Shown here piece by piece: positions 31,670 through 40,306 of a stretch of 54,970 bases of DNA. The notes beneath the pieces were generated by a model. That model was not told where the DNA came from. It searched no databases and saw only the letters and a program-made list of their open reading frames with translations. The stretch spans positions 1-54,970 of the IMG/VR virus record IMGVR_UViG_3300037264_009246; one strand, 5' to 3'. The translations under genes and the position numbers were made by a program. The number at the start of each line of letters is the position of its first letter. Position 1 is the first letter of the stretch. The stretch comes from a virus.

Positions 31670-31695
31670 ATTTTACCCTATTTTACCATAATCGA

Positions 31696-31860
31696 TCATG
31701 CCGGTGGAGGCGGTATCTTTGGAGCAATGGCTGCAAGCACGCCAAGCAGCGGCAGCGCAAGAGTCACGGCAACAACGGCTGACACAACAAGGACGATAAC
31801 AGTTTCATCCTCGATGATGCAGCCTTCGTCACTGTTGATCAGACACTTCTTTTCCGCCAT
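31696..31860 (-). CDS. Small single-span membrane protein (54 aa)
   Basis: 54 aa: an acidic N-terminus with two cysteines (CLINSDEGC), one hydrophobic helix (about 20-45) and a proline-rich end (KIPPPPA). No ribosome site seen, so possibly leaderless. Perhaps a virion membrane protein. Confidence 0.55.
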   Translation of the reverse strand: MAEKKCLINSDEGCIIEDETVIVLVVSAVVAVTLALPLLGVLAAIAPKIPPPPA

Positions 31861-31881
31861 GATATTTAATTATACATACAT

Positions 31882-32367
31882 CTAAATATTCATTTCGTAT
31901 GAAATTGTCCTGACCTTTCTCCATATATCCGGAAATTCATGCTCCCTGTGTATCATCAGGCAGGTTACAACTGTAACGTCCGGTGGAAGATCCATGTCAA
32001 AAGCATCCCCGCATATCACGGTAAGATTTGTCGGCATGTCATAACCGATTATATTAAGTGCGCTGGCAACGATTTTAGGGTTTATCTCGACTGCATACAC
32101 CTTCCTGACCTTCTCTGCCATCATCAGGTCAAACCGAAGATCTCCGGCGCCAACATCGAACACAACATCATACCCGTTGAGCTTTGACAGGCAATCGTCA
32201 TAGTTTGTCAGCTCCGGAACAAACCAGATCTCAAAACCTTTCATCCCTCGAAGTGCCTGGAATGACAGGCATTCTTTGGCATCACTGTGGTCATACTTCT
32301 TAATCCTCCGGGTGAACGATCTCTCAAGCCTCGATATAATCTCCCTGGTTTCCTCGCTCATATTCAT
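31882..32367 (-). CDS. Class I SAM methyltransferase-like protein (161 aa)
   Basis: 161 aa with GAGGT before the ATG. The SAM-binding motif is VVFDVGAGDLRFDLM (about 70-84), followed by KVYAVEINP (motif II) and LTVICGDAFD (motif III). The C-terminal substrate part is short. The substrate is unknown; DNA, RNA or a small molecule are all possible. It is an isolated gene in the run of small proteins. Confidence 0.75.
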   Translation of the reverse strand: MNMSEETREIISRLERSFTRRIKKYDHSDAKECLSFQALRGMKGFEIWFVPELTNYDDCLSKLNGYDVVFDVGAGDLRFDLMMAEKVRKVYAVEINPKIVASALNIIGYDMPTNLTVICGDAFDMDLPPDVTVVTCLMIHREHEFPDIWRKVRTISYEMNI

Positions 32368-32410
32368 ATCTTAAACCTCAAATGAAGTTGAAATAGAGTT
32401 GATTTAGCAT

Positions 32411-32734
32411 TCATTCAAACCCCATGATCTCAATCCCATGCTCCCTGCCCTCACACCTCACGCACAGGGCACGTCCCTCTTCATTGAACGTCCTTTTCGC
32501 CTGCTCTTCAGTTATTTCAGAAGGACAATCCCTGCAGTGGTAAACCTTCACTCGCGGTATTTCCCATGGAAAGGGCAGCTTCCTTGGATCCTCAATAGAA
32601 ATGCGATATGATACCTCAGATCCATACTTGTCAGTGCAATCACGGCAAACAAGCACACGGCAGCCATTGTCTATTCCCGCATACGTGAGCTTCTTTCCGC
32701 AGGTATGGAGCATCCCGGTTGTGTCAAACATCAA
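32411..32734 (-). CDS. Zinc ribbon protein with several CxxC pairs (107 aa)
   Basis: 107 aa with HTCGKKL, CRDC, CRDC and CVRCEGREHG cysteine pairs, suggesting two zinc ribbons; the last has a DksA/TraR-like CxxC placement. A nucleic-acid-binding or transcription factor role is possible. No closer assignment. Confidence 0.6.
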   Translation of the reverse strand: MMFDTTGMLHTCGKKLTYAGIDNGCRVLVCRDCTDKYGSEVSYRISIEDPRKLPFPWEIPRVKVYHCRDCPSEITEEQAKRTFNEEGRALCVRCEGREHGIEIMGFE

Positions 32735-32744
32735 TTATCTTATC

Positions 32745-33008
32745 TCATAAAACCTTTGTTTTCGTACTCCTTCCGTGTTTGCCAAATGAATAACTGGCTC
32801 TTATACATGCTTCAATCCATGCATCTTTCACTTCTTGTCTTACTTCATCCTTGAACTTCTGTATCAGCTCATTCAGTTCATCATTGTTAAGATTCATGAA
32901 TCCCTCGGTAATTTTACTGTCTTCATAAGCTAATTCTTTACCTGGAATCCATGCATTGTACCACGCAATAATTTCCTCAAACAACTTTTCTTTTTCTTCT
33001 TTATCCAT
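32745..33008 (-). CDS. Helical hypothetical protein (87 aa)
   Basis: 87 aa from ATG 33008. Charged helices throughout (KEEKEKLFEEIIAWYNAWIPGKEL, ELNELIQKFKDEVRQEVKDAW). No family recognised. AT-rich like its neighbours. Confidence 0.6.
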   Translation of the reverse strand: MDKEEKEKLFEEIIAWYNAWIPGKELAYEDSKITEGFMNLNNDELNELIQKFKDEVRQEVKDAWIEACIRASYSFGKHGRSTKTKVL

Positions 33009-33043
33009 CTTTGCACCTCGCATTTTAGAATTTCACCGCTCAT

Positions 33044-33433
33044 TCAGTTCAGCCCACAAAAAAACCCATGCCTCTGATCATTCATGCTGCCTGTAAAGAA
33101 TTCAGGGATATCGGGACTCTTCTCCGGTTCTATGACAGGTTCAACGTCCTCAAGCTCATCAACATCGTGCAGTATGATCTCTTCCCCTCGAATCTCGACA
33201 GCGTACTTGATCTTCGCTGAAACTCCTGACTTTTCAGCAGCTTCATGGCAGCCATCACATACAATACCTACAGCCCTATCCTCTAAACCTGGCATAAGAA
33301 AATTATTCCATACAGGAAATTTCCAGGCAGCCTTCTTATCAACCTGTGCCAGGCTCAGGTATTTACTGTCATGAAGGGGCTTTGTGCAGATACAGCACGT
33401 TCCTCTTTTTAATATATCTTCAAAACTAACCAT
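33044..33433 (-). CDS. Zinc finger hypothetical protein (129 aa)
   Basis: 129 aa from ATG 33433 (AAGGA 8 bp upstream). CCICTKPL near residue 13 and CDGCHEAAEKSG near 59 form a four-cysteine zinc site of the sort found in many phage proteins. The C-terminal half is acidic. Function unknown. Confidence 0.6.
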   Translation of the reverse strand: MVSFEDILKRGTCCICTKPLHDSKYLSLAQVDKKAAWKFPVWNNFLMPGLEDRAVGIVCDGCHEAAEKSGVSAKIKYAVEIRGEEIILHDVDELEDVEPVIEPEKSPDIPEFFTGSMNDQRHGFFCGLN

Positions 33434-33650
33434 GTATTCCATCCTTCAAGATTGCCTTGAATGGCAGTCCAGGTTCAAGTGAATCATTTATCTCTTCAAT
33501 TTCCTTTACCGTCTTATCAGGCAGGTTCATGAAAACTTCAATGTGCCGCGACCTATCGTTCTGCTCGATATCCCTGATGCACTGCGTCAGCTTCTTTAAC
33601 TCATCGACTTTGAAGGATCCTTTAGTTGAGATCTGGATGATTTCTGTCAT
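33426..33650 (-). CDS. Small hypothetical protein (74 aa)
   Basis: 74 aa, alternating helix and strand. It overlaps the genes on both sides (4 bp upstream, 8 bp downstream), which supports that it is real. No family recognised. Confidence 0.6.
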   Translation of the reverse strand: MTEIIQISTKGSFKVDELKKLTQCIRDIEQNDRSRHIEVFMNLPDKTVKEIEEINDSLEPGLPFKAILKDGIHG

Positions 33651-33883
33651 GCTGGCCGCACCCTCTCAAGCATATAGCACCCGGATATCCCGTCAAGCTG
33701 TATCATTGCCGTATGCCCTGGGTATTCCCTACACGCGCCAAGCATGAATGCTTCTGACCTTGTTTTAGTTCGTTCCTCAGTCTGATCATCCTTAACAACG
33801 ATCACATCAAGACCGGGTTGATGTTCCTTATTCCAGGCTTCAACAAGCTCAACCTGTTTTTTTTCTTTCTTTCCTGCTTTCAT
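33647..33883 (-). CDS. Small phage-type protein (78 aa)
   Basis: 78 aa. EAWNKEHQPG, then RTKTRSEAFMLG, then MIQLDGISGCYMLERV matches in order a small conserved protein common in phages of many hosts, of unknown function. It overlaps its neighbours by 4 bp on each side. Confidence 0.65.
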   Translation of the reverse strand: MKAGKKEKKQVELVEAWNKEHQPGLDVIVVKDDQTEERTKTRSEAFMLGACREYPGHTAMIQLDGISGCYMLERVRPA

Positions 33884-34023
33884 GCTACTGCCTTCCTTGC
33901 CTTCTTCTGTCTCTCAACCCACTTTATCATCTCATTCTGTTCTTCAGGTTTTAACCAGTCTGTTTTACCAATCACTTCAATGAGTGCATCCAACATTCCA
34001 ATTTCATCTTTCCACTTCTGCAT
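33880..34023 (-). CDS. Small helical protein (47 aa)
   Basis: 47 aa, ATG after GCGGAGATAA, stop overlapping the next start (ATGA). Helical, with a basic C-terminus (WVERQKKARKAVA). Supported by ribosome site and coupling. Function unknown. Confidence 0.55.
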   Translation of the reverse strand: MQKWKDEIGMLDALIEVIGKTDWLKPEEQNEMIKWVERQKKARKAVA

Positions 34024-34064
34024 ATTTATCTCCGCTTAATGTTTTTTTTCGTGCTTTCCGGCTT

Positions 34065-34295
34065 TCATAACTTCGTTTCCTCGAACCCATGCTTATACCA
34101 AAATCCGTAACTCCACATACGGGAACTTGCTATCACATTGAATGCTGCTGCAATCATACCGAACATAGTAATAGGAACTAATGAACTAAACATAAATGAA
34201 AGACCTATTCCAAGACTTAATAAGATAACATCAATTCTCGGTATCCAGTAATTATTCCAGTCAAATATGATTCCTTCAATCGTTTTGTTCATCAC
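34065..34295 (-). CDS. Membrane protein with two spans (76 aa)
   Basis: 76 aa with two hydrophobic segments (about 19-40 and 42-58) and a charged end (KHGFEETKL). It overlaps the stop of the upstream gene by 4 bp. Function unknown. Confidence 0.6.
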   Translation of the reverse strand: MMNKTIEGIIFDWNNYWIPRIDVILLSLGIGLSFMFSSLVPITMFGMIAAAFNVIASSRMWSYGFWYKHGFEETKL

Positions 34296-35152
34296 GTCCT
34301 CCGCTTAAAGAAATGAACCATTCTTGATGATGGTATCAGGCTCGGTAACGGTGCGTATCCCTTGCCAAGAACTGCCGTTGCTATACTCTCGGATTCTGCC
34401 GGGTCTGGCATTGCGCGCACTGCTCCAACTGAAAAAATCTCTATAGGATTCCTGTCAGGTGGATTGTGGATTATCGTGAGGCTTATACCATAACCGCTTT
34501 TTATGTCCATTGGTATAACCGGGATAAACCCGCCCTGCATTCGTAAACGAAGCCCATCTTTCATAGTTATTGTCTTTGCCCGGGTCCTGAGTGCTATAAT
34601 CTCATCTCCGGAGATTAGATCATTGCCTTTAAGCCTGTCAGTACATCGTGAGCAAACATTTGGCGCCGCCCAGGAGCAGCCACCGGGACAGGCATGATCT
34701 GCAGTGCATCCGCAGAACATGCATTTCATTTTTTCCTTCTGAAGATGGCACAGTATCTCACCTAACTTCTCCCTGTCATGGATGTACTTGTCAAGGAGTT
34801 CATCAGCGATTACCAGGGCTTTATTCCAGTCCTCATCTTTGCGTTCCCCAAATATGGCGTCCATGGATTCCAGATACCCCTCGGTGTTCGTGCATATCCT
34901 GGGTTCAAGTAACCCCTTCTCACCATCGTATATACCAACGTCAAACCCACCGGCGCACGGCTCAAGGCAGATCTCAAACCCAGGGACTCCAAATGAGTAA
35001 TAGTAATGCTCTTTATCCAGGTCGATCCGGATGAAATGCTCGCGCGTGAACTTGGTCAAATCTTTCTCTGCCTTACAAATAGGGCACGGACTAAGCCACC
35101 TGCCATGTTTGCAGTCTGTCCATACACGTTCATTTTGTTGTTCAGGCGGCAT
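34292..35152 (-). CDS. Zinc-binding phage-type protein (286 aa)
   Basis: 286 aa. CPICKAE near residue 22 and a dense cysteine block CMFCGCTADHACPGGCSW near 145-160, then CSRC, as seen in phage proteins of unknown function. The N-terminal and C-terminal parts are beta-rich. It is the largest of the small-protein run. Role unknown. Confidence 0.65.
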   Translation of the reverse strand: MPPEQQNERVWTDCKHGRWLSPCPICKAEKDLTKFTREHFIRIDLDKEHYYYSFGVPGFEICLEPCAGGFDVGIYDGEKGLLEPRICTNTEGYLESMDAIFGERKDEDWNKALVIADELLDKYIHDREKLGEILCHLQKEKMKCMFCGCTADHACPGGCSWAAPNVCSRCTDRLKGNDLISGDEIIALRTRAKTITMKDGLRLRMQGGFIPVIPMDIKSGYGISLTIIHNPPDRNPIEIFSVGAVRAMPDPAESESIATAVLGKGYAPLPSLIPSSRMVHFFKRRT

Positions 35153-35153
35153 A

Positions 35154-35456
35154 TCATCCCTTCCCCTTACCGAACTTGGTATAAAATATCTCCAATCCCT
35201 TAACCAAACTTTTAAGCTCGTCTATTGAATTTTTGACTTCATTTATATTAGAATCCTGCTGATCATAGTACCTTCTGATAACCTCTGAAACACGTTCATT
35301 GCCTGTCTGCTTTAATTTCAGCGACCTGACATAATTCTCGATCTCAACATAATCCTTGACGATCTCAAGCAGTGTTTCACCCGGCGGCCTGCCGTTGCCG
35401 CGCTTCTCAATTATCTCCAATAATTCCAGCGGTATCTTTACATTCTTACTTGTCAT
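35154..35456 (-). CDS. RHH-like protein with coiled coil (100 aa)
   Basis: 100 aa. The first 35 residues (KNVKIPLELLEIIEKRGNGRPPGETLLEIVKDY) look like a ribbon-helix-helix domain; the rest is a long helix likely to be a coiled coil. CTGGAGGAA precedes the start as at 21982. A transcription regulator is likely. Confidence 0.6.
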   Translation of the reverse strand: MTSKNVKIPLELLEIIEKRGNGRPPGETLLEIVKDYVEIENYVRSLKLKQTGNERVSEVIRRYYDQQDSNINEVKNSIDELKSLVKGLEIFYTKFGKGKG

Positions 35457-35536
35457 TCAATTCCTCCAGATATTAAAAGGCTATTAAGCCCTGTAATTTG
35501 CACATTTAGACCTGCATTCAACAACATGCACGATCA

Positions 35537-35680
35537 TTATTTTTTCCTGTTAGATTTTATTTGTTTTATTATGTCGATAGCTTCCTTTTCTGCCTGTTTA
35601 TATGCATGAACTTGAACCAATCGATACAGTATGATGATAAAAATTATAAATATTATTGCATACCCATATATCTCGTACAT
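35537..35680 (-). CDS. Small single-span membrane protein (47 aa)
   Basis: 47 aa. An isoleucine-rich hydrophobic helix (about 5-22) is followed by a basic helix (KQAEKEAIDIIKQIKSNRKK). It begins 1 bp after the preceding stop. Function unknown. Confidence 0.5.
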   Translation of the reverse strand: MYEIYGYAIIFIIFIIILYRLVQVHAYKQAEKEAIDIIKQIKSNRKK

Positions 35681-35681
35681 T

Positions 35682-35933
35682 CTAATCCCACACTATAGAC
35701 ACGTCCTTACCACACACATCACAGTGGAAACCACTTTCCATTGCTGGATATTTCTTATCAGTGCGTTTCATTATCTTTCCTGAGCAATCGCAGGTAACTT
35801 CACCTGTTGTTTCATTAATAACAATTCCTAATATTGATGGCTGCTCATCCGGTTCTGCGTCTCTTATCTGATTTTCTCTTACCATTAACTTCTTGCCAGG
35901 ATTGTTACAAACAATAAATTCGTATGCTGTCAT
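35682..35933 (-). CDS. Small zinc ribbon protein (83 aa)
   Basis: 83 aa with CDCSGK near residue 49 and CDVCGKD near 74, the pairing of a zinc ribbon. The N-terminal part is strands. It sits 5 bp after the nucleotidyltransferase gene. Function unknown. Confidence 0.6.
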   Translation of the reverse strand: MTAYEFIVCNNPGKKLMVRENQIRDAEPDEQPSILGIVINETTGEVTCDCSGKIMKRTDKKYPAMESGFHCDVCGKDVSIVWD

Positions 35934-35938
35934 TTATA

Positions 35939-36379
35939 TCAACTCCATAATTCTTCTGCCAATCTGACTAAAGGATAGGGATGTTTCTTTCCAGCCCAGC
36001 GTTCACCAACTGTAAGACTGGGTCCTGCCTTCTCAGCTTTTCGCCATTCCTGTAAAAATGATGGCATGTAGCCTTTGCGAATAATTATATCAAATACCCT
36101 ATCTCCATAGATATTTTGTATGTAAAACGGCACTGGATGAAGATACGGCGATTCTTCTACCCGGATTCCGTATTTATCACTGAGCCTGCTGAGAAGCTGC
36201 CTTATTTCTATTTTTGTCTGGTCTGATGGATGACCATATATTATCAAATCAACATCTGATTTTCCGGGTCTGAACCTGTTCGGGTCAGTTATTGAGCCAA
36301 AAAATTCTATTCTCTCTATGCCTTCTAATTTTCTTGCCTGATCTTTAAAATCATTCATGAATGATATTGTATCAGCCAT
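35939..36379 (-). CDS. Nucleotidyltransferase-fold protein (146 aa)
   Basis: 146 aa. FFGSITDPNRF then KSDVDLIIYG gives the GS...DxD signature of the MNT/KNT nucleotidyltransferase fold. In archaea this fold is found in antitoxins of HEPN/MNT pairs and in sugar or antibiotic transferases; no HEPN partner is visible beside it. It directly follows the polyprenyl synthase gene and may be cotranscribed. Confidence 0.75.
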   Translation of the reverse strand: MADTISFMNDFKDQARKLEGIERIEFFGSITDPNRFRPGKSDVDLIIYGHPSDQTKIEIRQLLSRLSDKYGIRVEESPYLHPVPFYIQNIYGDRVFDIIIRKGYMPSFLQEWRKAEKAGPSLTVGERWAGKKHPYPLVRLAEELWS

Positions 36380-36380
36380 T

Positions 36381-37364
36381 TTATTTCTCCTTGATCATCA
36401 TATCTGCAATTTCACCCGGAGCAGACAGAAGCAGCTCCTCACATTCAAGATATGGTATTTTCGTACAGATTATATTCGTCCTGGCTTCAAGGATCTCCTT
36501 ATCAAGTATTTCCCTGAGAGTTTTCTGTGCCCCTTCCTGTGACCATAATTCCTTAGCCTTCGATAGATCAACAGCCCTGTTCTTGACATCTACGAAGAAC
36601 TCCTTAACAAGCCTGTCAATACCCATACACTTGAAAAGCAGCATCTCAGAACCGAAACCACTGGTCTTTTTACCATCGATAAGTATTTGTAGATCCGCAA
36701 TATCATCCGCGATCTGCATGGCATTACCAACGTGAAGCCCGTAATTCGAGAAATGTACCATCTCATCCTTATACGCGCAGAAATCGTCCAGGCTGTTGCA
36801 GGTCATACACCTTGATGCCATGTGGCCCCACAGAGAGGCAAGACTGAACAGCCGCCCGGTTTTTTGTGATATTACTGCATCGTATAGCATGGTTGCAGGA
36901 AGATCCGGATTAGAGAACAGTTCCTTAACCACTCCCTTGACCATGCTCCGCTGCGTCTGAGCCAGGGAGCCAACGAACCGTTCACCATGTCGTGATGCAA
37001 TGTCATAAGGCATGGATAGAACCCCTATTGTGTCAAGCATGGCCTTCTTATGACCTTTACTGAGGTGAATGGTCGGCAGTCCCCTGCGTTCCGTATCTTC
37101 ATCGAGCATATCATCCAGGATGAGTGACGCGCTGTGAGCCAGTTCAACCGCGCAGGCTAAATTAAGTGCTGCGTCCCTGTTCTGTTTTTTATCGGACATT
37201 GAATCAAAGACCAGGAGTAAAAGACCGGCACGCAGACGCTTACCTTTTAAAAGCATTGGTGTTATGTCAGGATCCTTCAGCTTCTCCCGCGCGATCTTGT
37301 CTATGCGTTCATCGACCTGGGGTTTTATTTCATTAAGGTATCCCTGGAATGTTCTATTGCTCAT
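36381..37364 (-). CDS. Polyprenyl (geranylgeranyl-type) diphosphate synthase (327 aa)
   Basis: 327 aa with a complete active site: GKRLR at 41-45, the first Asp-rich motif DDMLDED at 84-90 followed by RRGLPT, KTG at 168-170, and the second Asp-rich motif DDIAD at 220-224. It would add isopentenyl units to make a C15-C20 or longer chain. The residue before the first motif (Leu/Ile rather than bulky aromatic near 80) does not by itself decide chain length. It overlaps the upstream 87-aa gene (ATGA) and belongs to the operon with UbiA-like, chorismate-lyase-like and reductase genes. Confidence 0.88.
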   Translation of the reverse strand: MSNRTFQGYLNEIKPQVDERIDKIAREKLKDPDITPMLLKGKRLRAGLLLLVFDSMSDKKQNRDAALNLACAVELAHSASLILDDMLDEDTERRGLPTIHLSKGHKKAMLDTIGVLSMPYDIASRHGERFVGSLAQTQRSMVKGVVKELFSNPDLPATMLYDAVISQKTGRLFSLASLWGHMASRCMTCNSLDDFCAYKDEMVHFSNYGLHVGNAMQIADDIADLQILIDGKKTSGFGSEMLLFKCMGIDRLVKEFFVDVKNRAVDLSKAKELWSQEGAQKTLREILDKEILEARTNIICTKIPYLECEELLLSAPGEIADMMIKEK

Positions 37365-37624
37365 TTCTTTGAACCTCCTATAGGGAAATTACGCCCTGTA
37401 AACATCTTCTCATATCTCCTGATTACCGGGATAATTGGTACTGGAATGCGTTTCTTAGGTTCTTTCCAGGCAAACATCTGTCTTGCTTTTTCCTCACGCA
37501 CATACGCTTCAAATTCATCAAATAAATGGTGACGTGGGGGGTTGTAATAGGTAACTGTGTTTGCAGTTGCGGTGCCTATATCTAAAAATATCCCTCGTAT
37601 CTTATATGTCCCTGAATATGTCAT
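37361..37624 (-). CDS. Small basic protein between reductase and prenyl synthase (87 aa)
   Basis: 87 aa from ATG 37624, overlapping the reductase stop (TAATG); AAGGAGGG lies upstream. Strand-rich start, then a basic and proline-containing end (KKRIPVPIIPVIRRYEKMF). It overlaps the next gene by 4 bp, so it is translated with the pathway enzymes and may be a structural or targeting partner. Confidence 0.6.
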   Translation of the reverse strand: MTYSGTYKIRGIFLDIGTATANTVTYYNPPRHHLFDEFEAYVREEKARQMFAWKEPKKRIPVPIIPVIRRYEKMFTGRNFPIGGSKK

Positions 37625-38601
37625 TATATTCTTGCCCTCCTTAAGAGCCTGAACGCATCCCATAGACCTATTTTCATATCCATACGCCGTGTATTACGCT
37701 GTAATACAAGCGCACTGCCTAAGCCTATCGGTTTTCCCCGTATGAACCTTTCAACTACCTCACGCTCCTTTTCCATCCATGCAAATTCACGCAGTATAGC
37801 ACGCTCATAATCAACAGCAGAGTAAAGGTTTTCCAGTTGAAACAATGCGCTTCTCATGCCGTGTATGATCCCGTCACCGAGCATTGGAGCAACGCAACCT
37901 ATCGCCTCTCCGATGCCCCAGACATTTTCATGCACGAAGGGTCTGCTGCCCCTGGGCGCGGTCTGGCGCACTTTACTGTAGCAGGCACACTTTACACCTT
38001 GTCCGGAAGAATATGGTTGTATCCAGTTTATATCCTTCAATATCTTAATCGGGTCAGTAACAAGACTGCCTGCCCCTATATGAAATTCCGTATCAGATAG
38101 TGGAAAGCTCCACGCATAACCTATCTTGCTGACCTTGATACGCATTTCAGGCAGCAGTTCATCACTGGTCATGCGATACTGATAGCACGGTGATATCAGG
38201 TCATTGGGTATCTTCGGTAAAAATGCACGCGCTACACCCGTAGCGTCAATAACCCTGTCATAATTGAACCTTAACCGTTCAGACGGTTCATATTTTTTTA
38301 TTTCAGCATCACCAAGCAGGTCTTTTATCAGCTTCGGTTTATCGATTGTCAGCATGTACGCTTTTATTTTTATTTCATCGAACCAGATGTGATCAAAAAG
38401 GCGAAGGATATAATCATTGGGGTTCAGCCCTGCCTTTTCAACAAGTTCTTGAAAACCCTTTGTCGTTCCCCAGGCGCAGGGATTAATACCGCAGTTTGTT
38501 TTATGTTCCAGGTCAAATATCGTCACGTCAAACCCATTATTTTTAAGCAGCCTGTACATATACGCGCCAGATATCCCCGCACCTGCGATTGCGATTCTCA
38601 T
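37624..38601 (-). CDS. Geranylgeranyl-reductase-like flavoprotein (325 aa)
   Basis: 325 aa. FAD loop GAGISG at 7-12; a cysteine block NCGINPCAWG at 36-45 in the position of the conserved cysteines of archaeal geranylgeranyl reductases; and the second FAD motif VWGIGEAIGCVAPMLGDGI near 225-245 followed by GMRSA. It would reduce isoprenoid double bonds on lipids or on the prenyl tail of a quinone-like compound. It is about 60 residues shorter than the host lipid reductases. Confidence 0.85.
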   Translation of the reverse strand: MRIAIAGAGISGAYMYRLLKNNGFDVTIFDLEHKTNCGINPCAWGTTKGFQELVEKAGLNPNDYILRLFDHIWFDEIKIKAYMLTIDKPKLIKDLLGDAEIKKYEPSERLRFNYDRVIDATGVARAFLPKIPNDLISPCYQYRMTSDELLPEMRIKVSKIGYAWSFPLSDTEFHIGAGSLVTDPIKILKDINWIQPYSSGQGVKCACYSKVRQTAPRGSRPFVHENVWGIGEAIGCVAPMLGDGIIHGMRSALFQLENLYSAVDYERAILREFAWMEKEREVVERFIRGKPIGLGSALVLQRNTRRMDMKIGLWDAFRLLRRARI

Positions 38602-38999
38602 TCTACTTTCACATCCCCTTCCTCAATTGCCATGACTATCACCCTGTATTTTTTATTCTCATTAAGTGTTATAGGACTGATGCCTGGCTTTCCGGCCTGA
38701 TATCCAAGCGTCATACCCCAGTACTGGATAACCAAATCAGAGCGTGGGCCGTGACCTACAATATTTTCATAAACACGGATATTTCCCTTTGTCTTTTCAA
38801 TGTAATCAAGTAAAGTTGGATCCTTAATCTCCAAACCGTCTATTGCCTTTAGAATGCTTGAATACACCCCATTTATTCGCTCTACAGCCTTATCTCCAAG
38901 GCGGGCACACTCTTCCTGGATGAATTTCTTTTCATCTTCTACAGTTTGCCATATCCGTTCTTGAATTATTTTTACGATCTTACCATTATCTTCAGTCAT
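38598..38999 (-). CDS. Hypothetical protein in the prenyl operon (133 aa)
   Basis: 133 aa from ATG 38999. Helical first half (KIVKIIQERIWQTVEDEKKFIQEECARLG), beta-like second half. It overlaps the reductase gene by 4 bp. No family recognised; cotranscription with the pathway genes is the only clue. Confidence 0.6.
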   Translation of the reverse strand: MTEDNGKIVKIIQERIWQTVEDEKKFIQEECARLGDKAVERINGVYSSILKAIDGLEIKDPTLLDYIEKTKGNIRVYENIVGHGPRSDLVIQYWGMTLGYQAGKPGISPITLNENKKYRVIVMAIEEGDVKVE

Positions 39000-39000
39000 T

Positions 39001-39453
39001 TTACTTACCATCTCCTAACAATTTAAAATTAATGTCCTTACCCTCTGCTACCTGTTTCAGTATCAAGTCCCCGACCTTAACCTCCCTGCCGTCCGGGAGC
39101 CTGTAAACAATATCATCCAGGAACTCTTTTTCAAATGTCTTGACACCGTATGCCACCGCTTCCAGCTTTGATTTTACATACCAGTACATAACCCGCATAC
39201 TCTGCTTGTAATTAATTCCCTGTGGACTGTTTTTAGGTCTGATGATAGGAGCATCTATCTGAACCCCTACCTTCTTTCGGGTCCCGTTGATATTAGCTTC
39301 AATAATAAAGGCAAGCCTTGGTAGATCATCCCTGAATACTATCCACTGGATGCCCTCAGCTCCATACTCAAGAAGCAACTGCTGGATATCATTCTGTGAT
39401 TTAATAACGTCTATTTCTGTCCTGTCGTAAGGCGGTTTTTTATTGATGATCAT
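39001..39453 (-). CDS. Phage-type hypothetical protein (150 aa)
   Basis: 150 aa. The motif series YGAEGIQWIVF, then KVGVQI, then RVMYWYVKSKLEAVAYGVKTFEKEFL, then LPDGREVKVGDLI matches a conserved phage protein family of unknown function. It shows that the prenyl operon has been interleaved with typical phage genes. Confidence 0.7.
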   Translation of the reverse strand: MIINKKPPYDRTEIDVIKSQNDIQQLLLEYGAEGIQWIVFRDDLPRLAFIIEANINGTRKKVGVQIDAPIIRPKNSPQGINYKQSMRVMYWYVKSKLEAVAYGVKTFEKEFLDDIVYRLPDGREVKVGDLILKQVAEGKDINFKLLGDGK

Positions 39454-39620
39454 TTAACTTCCTTTAACAGCTTGCTCGTTTCTTTTGATATTAAATCTGT
39501 TACGTTGTGAAGGTGAAAAAGAGGATTTATTCCATGACGAGTTGCTATTTCCTCATGAGAAAATATCAATGTAACCTCAAAATCCCCATTCTGTTTTATT
39601 GTACATTCTTTTATTTCCAT
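39450..39620 (-). CDS. Small protein after the UbiA-like gene (56 aa)
   Basis: 56 aa; TGAGGTAAAAAT precedes the ATG and the stop overlaps the next start (ATGA). Beta strands first (CTIKQNGDFEVTLIFSHEEI), then a helical end. No family recognised. Confidence 0.55.
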   Translation of the reverse strand: MEIKECTIKQNGDFEVTLIFSHEEIATRHGINPLFHLHNVTDLISKETSKLLKEVK

Positions 39621-39624
39621 ATTT

Positions 39625-40305
39625 TTACCTCAAAATAAAAATAACAGCAAGCAGGTAACTCAATAAGCATAGTAGTCTCAAAGCCATCTCAGGTTTATCT
39701 ATAACAGAAGGCTCCTGCAGTAGATACACATTCTTTCTCCATTTCCTGACGTACCGTGACAGCGTTATCTCAATTCCTGAAATGAGAGCTGCTACTACAG
39801 CCCATGGTAAAAACTCCGGATTAAGTGTAAGTGTATTTACGTAATACCCTGCCATCACCGGCACGAACCCAAAGGATACCGCGAACCAGAAATCAGAATG
39901 GAAGAATCCTTTTGCGAATTTTGCATACGGGTACGCCACAACGAAAAACGTCTGCAGGGGAATTATCCACAGCAGATGCCAGGCAGCCAGTTTTACCATC
40001 CAGATTACACCTATCATCACCGCTGCGCTCACGGCAGCCACACCCAGCGATCTCAGTTCCCAGGGCGTCAGATATTTTACATAACTGCTACCCTGACCAG
40101 GGAGCTGATCAAAAGCATGAGCTGCTATTCCAAGACCAAGGAAGTAAGCTATCATGATCCATGCGAACACGTCCCACCGCTGCACACCTGCTATCCCGAA
40201 CCCAACAGCAAGGAAGCTCAGGCTCATGAAAGTGTATGGCAAATGAAGGATAGTCCAGAACTCAGCTAATTTAGATCCTTCTGCTGAATACCAGGTTTTT
40301 CTCAT
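39625..40305 (-). CDS. UbiA-family prenyltransferase-like membrane protein (226 aa)
   Basis: 226 aa from ATG 40305 (GAGGATTTGAG upstream). About six hydrophobic spans. The first Asp-motif region reads AAHAFDQLPG (62-71), like the AHALDELxGRP version of atypical UbiA proteins; the second is reduced to EITLSRYVRKW. UbiA enzymes attach prenyl chains to aromatic rings or to glycerol phosphate. The short length and diverged motifs leave the substrate open. It lies between a chorismate-lyase-like gene and the reductase, which favours an aromatic acceptor. Confidence 0.75.
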   Translation of the reverse strand: MRKTWYSAEGSKLAEFWTILHLPYTFMSLSFLAVGFGIAGVQRWDVFAWIMIAYFLGLGIAAHAFDQLPGQGSSYVKYLTPWELRSLGVAAVSAAVMIGVIWMVKLAAWHLLWIIPLQTFFVVAYPYAKFAKGFFHSDFWFAVSFGFVPVMAGYYVNTLTLNPEFLPWAVVAALISGIEITLSRYVRKWRKNVYLLQEPSVIDKPEMALRLLCLLSYLLAVIFILR

Positions 40306-40306
40306 C

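Noticed and set aside
31660-31690. Short ttttacc direct repeats as a regulatory array
   Set aside because: Three imperfect copies overlap the start codon area of the 86-aa gene and encode repeated start-like codons; a simple local slip is enough to explain them.
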